Below are positions 57,095-64,000 of a stretch of 64,000 nt of DNA, piece after piece. Below the pieces are notes generated by a model. It ran no database searches, was not told the origin of the DNA, and saw only the letters and a list, made by a program, of their open reading frames with translations. The stretch's first letter is position 1, and each line of letters begins with the position of its first letter. The stretch covers positions 1 to 64,000 of the forward strand of contig JAXMAO010000012.1 in NCBI GenBank assembly GCA_046350375.1. Direction: 5' to 3'. A program made the translations under genes and the position numbers. This DNA is from JAXMAO01 sp046350375 (lineage in GTDB: Bacteria; Planctomycetota; Phycisphaerae; UBA1845; UTPLA1).

Positions 57095-60012
57095 CGCTTG
57101 CGCCGTCCGCGGGGCTTGTTGGCGGGCTGATCGTCGGCGGGCGGCGGCCGCGCGATGTCGCGCAGCAGCGTGTCGATGCCCTGCCTGGCCCCCTGCGGAG
57201 TGAGCAGCCCCTTCAGCAGCTTGCCGGTGTCGACGCGGGCGAAGTCCAGCCGCGGCTTTTCGCGCGTGCCGACCAGAGGCACATCGACGCGCAGGCCCGA
57301 CGCCAGCACGCCGGCCGCCGCGCCGCGCACCCTCAGCCTTTCGAGCAGCCCCGCGGTCACCGGCAGCGACACTACCAGGTCGAGCGAATCGTCGAAGCCG
57401 ACCGAGCCGTAGAACTTCAGGTCGAACCCCTGCGGAAAAACGAGCGTGAAATTGTCGTATCGAATCCGCCCGTCGCGGATGACGAAGTCCACCTGGCTGA
57501 TCTCGGCCGGGTAGAGCTGCTCGATCGGCAATCCGCCCAGCTGCATCAGCTCGGCGAGCACGCCGCCCGGCTGCACGCGGATGCCGTTGAGATCGAGCAC
57601 GCCCGCGCCGGCGCCGCCGGTGCGGATGCCCGGCCCGAGCGGCAGCGCCACGTCCGCCAGCGCCAGCGAAACGCGGCCATCGACGCGCGTCATGAACTGG
57701 AAAATGGGATTGATGCGGCTGAGCAGCTCGCGGCCGAGCTCGGGCGTGAGGCGCACCTTGTCGAGCAGGCGCAGCTGGCCCGGCAGGCGCAGCAGCGGCT
57801 CGGCTGGACGAAAGTCGACCTCGCCCGCCAGGCGAACCTTGCCATCGGCGGCGGCGATCTCGGCGGGCGGCAGCGTCAGGCGGCCGTCGGTCAGGCGCGG
57901 CAGCAGCTGGACCGCGCCGACCTCGACGCCGAACAGGTCGGCCGCGCTCCAGGCGACGCCGGCGCTGCCCGACATCGCGGCCAGCGGCGACGGCCCGGCG
58001 CCCGCCAGCCTGCCGGCCAGCTTGAACTCGCTCGCGCCGCGGCCGCGGACGGCGAGGTTGTGCTCGGTCGACGGCAGCCGCTGGTGCAGCAGGCGCGTCA
58101 GCTCTTCCCAGGCGGCGTCATATCGGCCGGAGAGCTGCACCTGCGGCTGAGTCGAGAGCTGGTCGATCGTGCCGGCGCACTCCAACATCAGCGGCGCGCC
58201 GGACACGCGACATTGGCGCAGCTCCAGCCGATCGCGCTCGGTCTCGTATCGCCCGTCGCACGCCAGCTCGACGCGCGGCTGGCGGAACGCGCCGGTGCCG
58301 GAGCCGGCAGAAAACTGGTCGACGCCGCCGCGCGCGGCAAACGCGACCGCGCCCGGCTGCGTGGTGATCTTCGTCTCCAGGTGCAGTTGCCCGCTGACGC
58401 TGTCGGCGTAGCGGAACTGCTCGGTCGAGAGCGTGCAATCGGCCTCGACTTGGCCGGCGGAAACGAAACTCAATGCCAACTTGCCGGTCGCGACGCCGGC
58501 GAGCGGCCAGTTGCCGAGGTCGAAGATTTGCCCGAGCTGCTGCTGGAGCGAGTCGAGCTGGGCGCGAAACTCGGCCGAGAACTTCGAACCCGACGCGGCG
58601 ATCTGGGCGTTGACAAAGGCCGACCGCACGTCGGCATGGAGCGCCAGCGGGCCGTCGCCGCTCGCGCCGGCGGTCGCCGTGATCGCGATCGGCTCGACGC
58701 GCACCGTGCGGCCGCCGCCCGCCGCCGTCAGGCCTTCGAGGCGCAGATCGAGCTCGCCGCGTGGCTGCGGGCCGCCATGCAGAGTGATGCGGCGGACCTC
58801 GGCCAAGCCGGACTGGATTTGCTGCCCGGGGCGGAGGCGAACCAGGCCGGGCAGCGCGCGGCTGAGCGCCACCAGGTCGATCTTGCCCGAGGCCGTCAGC
58901 GACATCTCGGGCAGTGCCGGGGCGCGGCCGGCGGAGAGCGCGGCATTCCAGGATTCAGTGGGCGCGACCGCGGCGCGAGCCGAGAGACCCATGTCGAGCT
59001 TGGCGTTGAACTGCCCGGCCGGGCTGTCGATGTCGAACGCGGCCGCGAACCGCTCGGCGCCGCGCGTCAGCTTGCCGGTCAGGCGGACGTCGATCGGCTG
59101 CACTCCCGCCGAAGTGGCGGCGTCGGCCCGCAGGTTGGAGGCGGTGGCGGTGATCGTGGCGGTCAGGTCGTCGCCTTGCGACTGCGACTCGACCGTCACC
59201 GTCAGTCGCCCGCGCAGGCCGGTCTGCGGCGCGAAGATGGCCGCGACCGGGTCGAGGTTGATCGGCTGCGTGCTGCGGGCGTTGAGCTTCAGCCGGGCGT
59301 CGCGCGGCGAGAATCGGCCGGACGCAGCGATCAGCCCGGTGAGCTGCGCCGCGGCGTCGAGCGTGGCGCCGTCGGAAAAGCCGAGCGAGAAGGTGCCGGC
59401 GATGTCGGACAGCGTGCGGCACTGCGCATCGAGGCTGAGGGTGGGCAGATCGAGCGTGGCGCCGCCGGCCCGTTCGGCGTGCACGCGGCCGGAGCGGACG
59501 CGCAATCGCCCGACAAACTGCGGCGGCACGCCGGCTGAATCGGGGTTGGCATCGGGGTGACGCGCGGCGAAGGTCTCGGCGAGGGACGTGTCGCCGTGCT
59601 CGTCGACATAGAGGCTGACGAGCGGATTGTCGATGACGACCTCGCCGAAGGTGCGCCAGCCGGTGAGCAGTCCCCAAAGCCCGGCCGGACAGCTGATGCG
59701 CTCGGCGGCGAGGACGGTTCGACCTTGTGGATCGCGAATGGTGACGCCGCGGGCCTCGGTCGGCCCGAGCCACGAAAGCGACGCCCCGCCGGCCGAGACC
59801 GTGCCGCGAAGCTGCTGGTTGGCGAACGAGAGCAGGGCGTTGGTGACGACCGGCAGGCCGATCCAGTAGGGCAGCGTCGCGACTACGCCGATCGCCAGCA
59901 GCAGCAGCGCGCCGACGGCCCAGGGCCAGCGGCGGCGGCGCCGCGACGGTAGCGCCGTGCCCTGCGGCGGGTCGGACGCAGACCGGGTCGACGATGGGGA
60001 CGGGCCAGCCAT
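57091..60012 (-). CDS. AsmA-like membrane-anchored protein
   Basis: 973 residues. A single N-terminal helix (WPWAVGALLLLAIGVVATLPYWIG) follows a basic stretch, then a very long beta-rich periplasmic region with recurring GxxxLDLxxLxLxA-type strands and a C-terminal section (GPGIRTGGAGAGVLDLNGIRV, IRYDNFTLVFPQGFDLKFYGSVG, VVSLPVTAGLLERL) like AsmA/DUF748/TamB-type proteins that bridge membranes and carry lipids. It is transcribed with the BrkB-family gene, whose start overlaps its stop. No enzyme motif. The exact subfamily is uncertain. Confidence 0.78.
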   Translation of the reverse strand: MAGPSPSSTRSASDPPQGTALPSRRRRRWPWAVGALLLLAIGVVATLPYWIGLPVVTNALLSFANQQLRGTVSAGGASLSWLGPTEARGVTIRDPQGRTVLAAERISCPAGLWGLLTGWRTFGEVVIDNPLVSLYVDEHGDTSLAETFAARHPDANPDSAGVPPQFVGRLRVRSGRVHAERAGGATLDLPTLSLDAQCRTLSDIAGTFSLGFSDGATLDAAAQLTGLIAASGRFSPRDARLKLNARSTQPINLDPVAAIFAPQTGLRGRLTVTVESQSQGDDLTATITATASNLRADAATSAGVQPIDVRLTGKLTRGAERFAAAFDIDSPAGQFNAKLDMGLSARAAVAPTESWNAALSAGRAPALPEMSLTASGKIDLVALSRALPGLVRLRPGQQIQSGLAEVRRITLHGGPQPRGELDLRLEGLTAAGGGRTVRVEPIAITATAGASGDGPLALHADVRSAFVNAQIAASGSKFSAEFRAQLDSLQQQLGQIFDLGNWPLAGVATGKLALSFVSAGQVEADCTLSTEQFRYADSVSGQLHLETKITTQPGAVAFAARGGVDQFSAGSGTGAFRQPRVELACDGRYETERDRLELRQCRVSGAPLMLECAGTIDQLSTQPQVQLSGRYDAAWEELTRLLHQRLPSTEHNLAVRGRGASEFKLAGRLAGAGPSPLAAMSGSAGVAWSAADLFGVEVGAVQLLPRLTDGRLTLPPAEIAAADGKVRLAGEVDFRPAEPLLRLPGQLRLLDKVRLTPELGRELLSRINPIFQFMTRVDGRVSLALADVALPLGPGIRTGGAGAGVLDLNGIRVQPGGVLAELMQLGGLPIEQLYPAEISQVDFVIRDGRIRYDNFTLVFPQGFDLKFYGSVGFDDSLDLVVSLPVTAGLLERLRVRGAAAGVLASGLRVDVPLVGTREKPRLDFARVDTGKLLKGLLTPQGARQGIDTLLRDIARPPPADDQPANKPRGRRKR

Positions 60013-60067
60013 GGAGCGAACACCCCGACGAGGTTGCAGCGGCCGCGACGCGCGAAACGCGGCGGCG

Positions 60068-60406
60068 TCAGCCGGCCTTGGGCATCTCGCGCCGGCCGAT
60101 CATGCGGTTCATCGCCTTGACGACGACGAACATCGCGAACGCGACGATGAGAAAGTCAATGACGTTGTTGATGAACAGGCCGTACTTGATCGCGACCTCT
60201 TCCTTGCCGAGCGCGGCGGTCTTGAGCACCACCTGGAGATGCTTGAAATCGACCCCTCCGAGCGCCATGCCGAGCGGCGGCATGATGACGTCGTTGACGA
60301 GCGAGCTGATGACCTTGCCGAAGGCGGCCCCCATGATGATGCCGACGGCCATGTCTACCGCGTTGCCCTTGACGGCGAATTCCTTTAATTCCTGAATGAT
60401 GCTCAT
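60068..60406 (-). CDS. mscL: Large-conductance mechanosensitive channel
   Basis: 112 residues, which is short but within the MscL range. The N-terminal helix and first membrane span KEFAVKGNAVDMAVGIIMGAAFGKVISSLVNDVIMPPLGMALGG are typical, and the second span is FINNVIDFLIVAFAMFVVVKAMNRM. The periplasmic loop is short. The C-terminal cytoplasmic helix is reduced to a few residues (RREMPKAG). It opens on membrane tension to release solutes after osmotic downshock. The ATG at 60406 matches the family start. Confidence 0.93.
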   Translation of the reverse strand: MSIIQELKEFAVKGNAVDMAVGIIMGAAFGKVISSLVNDVIMPPLGMALGGVDFKHLQVVLKTAALGKEEVAIKYGLFINNVIDFLIVAFAMFVVVKAMNRMIGRREMPKAG

Positions 60407-60656
60407 CGCGAGAGGCTCCCGCCGCGCGACGCCGGGCGTGCGGACCGACCCGGTGGCGGTCGGCGCCGAATCGCGGGCCGGGCGCGGCCGAATGGCCCGC
60501 GGCGCCAGACAGGCTAATCGATGGGGCGCGCGAGTTCCACGCCGCACGGCCGGCCGGCGCGGCGAAGCACGATCGCGCGGCTGGCTCTAGAATGGCGCCG
60601 CCGCAGCGCGCGTCGGCAGCGGGCCGGCGCGGCGGCGGATGCGCGAGGTCGGCGCC

Positions 60657-62081
60657 ATGTCGGTATCGCATTCCTGGCGGATGGCGCGCCTGCTGCTGAT
60701 CGCCGGCGACGTGCTGACAGTCATCGCGACGTATGTCGTCGCCGACCTGCTGCGCACGTGGTGCTGGCTGCACAAGCCGTGGCCCGAGGTGCTGCCGGGG
60801 TTTGGCAGCGCGTTCGAGGTGCACTACTGGACGCTGGCGGTGCTGCCGGTGGCGTGGCCGGTGGTGTTGCGCAGCCTGGGCTGGTACGAGCGGCAGTGGC
60901 GCCGGCCGCAGTGGTACGTGAGCCGGGCGCTGCTGGGGGCGGCAGTATTGGGACTGATGCTGGCGGGGCTGGCGCTGTTTTTCCGGCGCGATGTGTTTCC
61001 CCGGCGGCAGGTAGTGCTGTTCACGGGGCTGCTGCCCGCAACCGCGCTCGTGGCGCGGGGAATAAGTGCGCTGGCGGCGCGGCGGCTGGCATCGCGCCGC
61101 GATCGGCACGTGCTGATTGTGGGTGCGGGCCGCGACGCGGTGCGACTGCGGCGCCTGCTGCGCAGCAACGGGCTGGGACGCAGCGCCGTGGTCGGCCACC
61201 TGAGCGTGCCCGGCGAGCGGCCGCGCGGTCCGCTGGCGACCGGCGCCGTGCTGGGTGACATCAGCGACCTGGCGGGATTACTGGACCGCGCGGTGGTCGA
61301 CGAGGTCTATTTCGCGGTGCCGATCGACCGGCTGGCGCAGGTGCTTCCGGCGGTGCGCGGGTGTGAAGAGGTGGGTGTGCCGGCGCACGTGCTGGCCGAG
61401 TCGCCGCTGTGCCACACCGCGCCGGTGATGGAGGACGTGCACGGCATTCCGATGCTGGCCTATGCGCGGACGCGGCATGCCCCGGAGCTGCTGGCGATCA
61501 AGCGGATTGTGGACCTGCTGCTGGCGACTGTCGGGATTGTCGTTAGCGGGCCGATAATGCTGGTATGCGCCGGTCTGATTCGCAGCAGCAGCCCCGGGCC
61601 GATTCTGTTTCGGCAGGAGCGCGTGGGTCTGAACGGCCGGCTGTTTCGGATGCTGAAGTTCCGCACGATGATGGCGGACGCCGATCGGCGGCTGGGAGAG
61701 GTGGCGCACCTGAACGAGTCGAGCGGGCCGGTGTTCAAGAGCCGGGTCGATCCGCGGGTGACGGCGCTGGGGGCGTGGCTGCGAAAGTACAGCATCGACG
61801 AGCTGCCGCAACTCTTCAATGTGCTGCGCGGCGACATGTCGATGGTCGGTCCGCGCCCGCCGATTCCGCAGGAAGTGGCGCAGTATGACCGGTGGCAGCG
61901 GCGGCGGCTGTCGATGCGCCCCGGGCTGACCTGCCTGTGGCAGATCCGCGGCCGGCATCGGGTGCCGTTCGACGAGTGGATGCGCCTGGATTTGGAGTAC
62001 ATTGACCACTGGTCTTTGGGGCTGGATTTGCGGATCATGTGCAGGACGATCGTGACGGTGCTCTCTGGAACGGGGGCCTAG
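60657..62081 (+). CDS. Exopolysaccharide polyprenyl glycosylphosphotransferase (WcaJ/PssY type)
   Basis: 474 residues. Four N-terminal membrane helices (about 1-110) and a CoA-binding-like domain (HVLIVGAGRDAVRLRRLL) precede the catalytic bacterial sugar transferase domain at about 275-470: KRIVDLLLATVGIVVSGPIML membrane hairpin, RQERVGLNGRLFRMLKFRTM, KSRVDPRVTALG, LRKYSIDELPQLFNVLRG and DMSMVGPRPP. It loads a sugar-1-phosphate onto undecaprenyl phosphate to start an EPS repeat unit. The ATG at 60657 has GAGG at 8 nt; an ATG at 60639 adds six residues. Confidence 0.91.
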   Translation: MSVSHSWRMARLLLIAGDVLTVIATYVVADLLRTWCWLHKPWPEVLPGFGSAFEVHYWTLAVLPVAWPVVLRSLGWYERQWRRPQWYVSRALLGAAVLGLMLAGLALFFRRDVFPRRQVVLFTGLLPATALVARGISALAARRLASRRDRHVLIVGAGRDAVRLRRLLRSNGLGRSAVVGHLSVPGERPRGPLATGAVLGDISDLAGLLDRAVVDEVYFAVPIDRLAQVLPAVRGCEEVGVPAHVLAESPLCHTAPVMEDVHGIPMLAYARTRHAPELLAIKRIVDLLLATVGIVVSGPIMLVCAGLIRSSSPGPILFRQERVGLNGRLFRMLKFRTMMADADRRLGEVAHLNESSGPVFKSRVDPRVTALGAWLRKYSIDELPQLFNVLRGDMSMVGPRPPIPQEVAQYDRWQRRRLSMRPGLTCLWQIRGRHRVPFDEWMRLDLEYIDHWSLGLDLRIMCRTIVTVLSGTGA

Positions 62082-62108
62082 ATTGGTGTCGCGAGGGCAG
62101 AGGAGCAC

Positions 62109-63143
62109 ATGAGCCGACTGCTGTTGATGCTGGCGGGAATGATGGCGATGGCGCAGTCGCCGGACGCGGTGACCTCGCAGCCGGTGACCTCTGCGCCAGT
62201 GCGCGAGGCGGCGCCGCTGGCGGTGCTGCCGACGCTGGTGGAGTGTGAACTGCGGCTGGATCGCACGACGCTGTCGGTCGGCAGCCCGGTGATGGGTGAG
62301 TTCATCCTGCGGAACCGGACGCTCGACCCGGTGACGTTGCAGGTGCCGGCGACGGATGTGGCGCACGGCGATTTTCCGTTCGTGGGTCTGCCGCTCGAAC
62401 ACGTCTTTTCCGGCGATCGTTTTCGCTGCCTGCGGATCGTCGCCGAGGGGAACAACTCGCTAGGGGATCGCGTTGTGAACCGTCCAGACTACCCGGTGCC
62501 GATGCTGACGCTGGCGCCGCTGGCGTCGGTGGGGCTGCGGTTTGACCTGACGCGGTTCTATCCGGTGCTGCATCAGCAGGGCCGGTACGAGATCACCTGG
62601 ATGCCCTACGGCGGGGCGCTGTCGGCGGCGCCGGTGGTGCTTGAGGTCGTGACGCAGAAGATGGTGGTGATGGAGACCAGCCAGGGACGGTTGACGTTTC
62701 GGCTGCTGTACGACAAGGCCCCCAAGACGATCGCGAATTTCCTGGAGCTCGTCCGGGCGCGGTTTTACGACGGCAAGACCTTTCACCGCGTGGAGCCGAA
62801 TTTCGCGATATCGGGCGGCTGCCCGCTAGGGAACGGGACGGGGCGTCGGCCGGACGGGCGGACGATCGCGGGCGAACTGAATGACACCCCGTTCACGTTG
62901 GGTACGGTAGGGATGTCCCTCATCAAAGATGATCCAAACTCTGGTAGTTGCCAGTTCTTTGTCGCACTTGCACGGCATGAATTCCTGGATGGACACTACA
63001 CGGCGTTCGCTCAAATCGAGGGGCCCGAGTCTCTGGACACATTGCGAAAGATGTCAGATGTGCAGCTAGACACACAGGGGCGGCCGGTGCAGCCGTTGAC
63101 GATTAAGTCGGCAGCCATCCTCGACGCACCAGTTTTGCGGTAG
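62109..63143 (+). CDS. Exported cyclophilin-type peptidyl-prolyl isomerase
   Basis: 344 residues. A short signal peptide (MSRLLLMLAGMMAMAQ) and about 170 residues of beta-rich sequence precede a cyclophilin domain at about 180-340: MVVMETSQGRLTFRLLYDKAPKTIANFLELV, FYDGKTFHRVEPNFAISGGCP, GMSLIKDDPNSGSCQFFVAL and GHYTAFAQI. Base use changes inside the gene: from about 62890 on, the coding sequence is clearly richer in A and T than the rest of the gene or its neighbours. Start ATG 62109 has GAGGAG upstream. Confidence 0.9.
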   Translation: MSRLLLMLAGMMAMAQSPDAVTSQPVTSAPVREAAPLAVLPTLVECELRLDRTTLSVGSPVMGEFILRNRTLDPVTLQVPATDVAHGDFPFVGLPLEHVFSGDRFRCLRIVAEGNNSLGDRVVNRPDYPVPMLTLAPLASVGLRFDLTRFYPVLHQQGRYEITWMPYGGALSAAPVVLEVVTQKMVVMETSQGRLTFRLLYDKAPKTIANFLELVRARFYDGKTFHRVEPNFAISGGCPLGNGTGRRPDGRTIAGELNDTPFTLGTVGMSLIKDDPNSGSCQFFVALARHEFLDGHYTAFAQIEGPESLDTLRKMSDVQLDTQGRPVQPLTIKSAAILDAPVLR

Positions 63144-63284
63144 GAATTTTTCACCCCGGCGAGTGCGGTCAAAACCGTTTCAGTTGCGCGTGCGGCGCGA
63201 CGATGGAGAATTAGCGCGCGGATCTGATACGGCAAGCGTCTGCGTGTTCGAGCTGCGCGAAATGCCGTCGGAGCGGCCAGACCC

Positions 63285-63623
63285 ATGAGTGATTCTGAAG
63301 AGCGCGGCGCGCCGCTGGTGAGCACGCTGGCAGGCGACCCCGAAATGGCGGACCTGCTGGAGATGTTTGTCGCGGAACTGCCGGATCGGGTGCGGGCGCT
63401 GCAGGCGGCGCTGGCGGCGTCCGACATGACGACGCTGCAGCGACTGGCCCACCAGTTGAAAGGCGCGGCGGGCGGGTACGGATTTCCGACGATCACCGAC
63501 GCGGCGCGGACGCTGGAGATGTCCGTGAAGGCACAGCGCAGCGTCGAGGAGCTGCGCAGGGATACGGCCGTTCTGGCCGACCTGTGTCAGCGGGCGCGAT
63601 CCGCGGTCACCGGCGACAAATAG
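63285..63623 (+). CDS. Stand-alone Hpt (histidine phosphotransfer) protein
   Basis: 112 residues forming one Hpt helical bundle. The phospho-His is in LAHQLKGAAGGYGF (about residue 56). FVAELPDRVRALQAALAA is the preceding helix pair. It would relay phosphate between a hybrid kinase and a receiver. No kinase is adjacent, and the receiver at 50759 is a possible but unproven partner. Start ATG 63285. Confidence 0.9.
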   Translation: MSDSEERGAPLVSTLAGDPEMADLLEMFVAELPDRVRALQAALAASDMTTLQRLAHQLKGAAGGYGFPTITDAARTLEMSVKAQRSVEELRRDTAVLADLCQRARSAVTGDK

Positions 63624-63724
63624 ACCCATTCATCTGAAAATCGGCGTCGTTGGGGACGGGACGGCGCGCGCCTGGAGCGGCTGGCCGGTCGGGGGCGCAG
63701 AACTCCACGCGGCGGCGGGCGTGC

Positions 63725-63754
63725 TTGCGGGGGTTCCGCGGGCTGCCGTAGAAT
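63725..63754 (+). promoter_or_regulatory. Candidate promoter of citrate synthase
   Basis: TTGCGG, an 18-nt spacer and TAGAAT (5 of 6). Predicted start is about 63761, leader about 69 nt. Its arrangement matches that before the response regulator. Confidence 0.5.
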
Positions 63755-63829
63755 CGCGCGTTCCGCGCACGGCGAAGCCTGGCGATGGCGACTCGGCCGG
63801 GCCGATCGGCGCGGCGCGAGGGTTCTGCC

Positions 63830-64000
63830 ATGACGACGATTCCCGCCAGTTTCAAGCCCGGGCTCGAGGAGGTCGTGGCCGGCTACACGGCCGTGTGCGA
63901 GGTCGAGCAGACCGGGCTCAGCTACCGCGGCTATGAGATTTCAGACCTGGCGGCGCATGCGACGTTCGACGAAGTGGCGCACCTGCTTCTGCACGGGGAG
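63830..64000 (+). CDS. Citrate synthase (N-terminal part, cut by window edge)
   Basis: 57 codons are present. GLEEVVAGYTAVCEVEQTGL, then LSYRGYEISDLAAHATFDEVAHLLLHGE, is the typical beginning of type II-like small citrate synthases and 2-methylcitrate synthases. They condense oxaloacetate with acetyl-CoA or propionyl-CoA. The two cannot be told apart from this part. The ATG at 63830 fits the family start. Confidence 0.88.
   Translation, partial: MTTIPASFKPGLEEVVAGYTAVCEVEQTGLSYRGYEISDLAAHATFDEVAHLLLHGE

Overview
The window is a 64 kb stretch of very GC-rich bacterial chromosome. Its gene content points to a member of the Planctomycetes, most likely the Phycisphaerae side, although no rRNA is present to prove it. 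The clues are many secreted proteins with dockerin-like calcium motifs, an FG-GAP/UnbV (CRTAC1-type) protein, a DUF1111 di-heme protein, a prepilin with an H-x-DG-type C-terminus, a UvrA built from four ABC modules, several sigma factors including a long one with extra N-terminal helix-turn-helix regions, and a short ParB-like HTH protein of a type common in that phylum.

Layout. 1-1.7 kb: HTH gene, tRNA-Asn(GTT) and two tandem arrays (21 bp and 55 bp units). 1.7-9 kb: sucD, type III glutamine synthetase, a secreted protein, a peptidoglycan amidase lipoprotein with a small sister lipoprotein, and an alpha/beta hydrolase. 8.7-15.9 kb: the four-module UvrA, split into two reading frames plus an out-of-frame C-terminal extension. 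16-24.7 kb: FHA-GAF-phosphatase, long sigma factor with a near-consensus promoter, prepilin/zinc-ribbon pair, nadB, and an ECF sigma factor coupled to a small membrane protein. 25-31.9 kb: a tightly coupled surface-glycan operon (glycosyltransferase, methyltransferase, asparagine synthetase, membrane protein, YdjC deacetylase). 32-33.2 kb: metK. 33.5-48.8 kb: a block of large exported proteins. 48.9-64 kb: ECF sigma factor, esterase lipoprotein, response regulator, rpsO-pnp, PilZ protein, RlmN-type enzyme, BrkB and AsmA-like membrane pair, mscL, sugar-phosphate transferase, cyclophilin, Hpt protein and the start of citrate synthase.

The most interesting signal is in the exported-protein block. 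The FG-GAP/UnbV/thioredoxin protein at 42585-45800 is one open frame interrupted by a single in-frame TGA (43980-43982). A hairpin directly after that TGA has the geometry of a bacterial SECIS element, so this is a candidate selenoprotein.

Three genes (the uvrA C-terminus, a membrane protein at 29-30.9 kb, and pnp) carry reading-frame breaks. In pnp and uvrA the breaks are clustered in about 480 and 120 bp and occur inside otherwise well-conserved coding sequence. Local sequence or assembly error is therefore more likely than gene decay.
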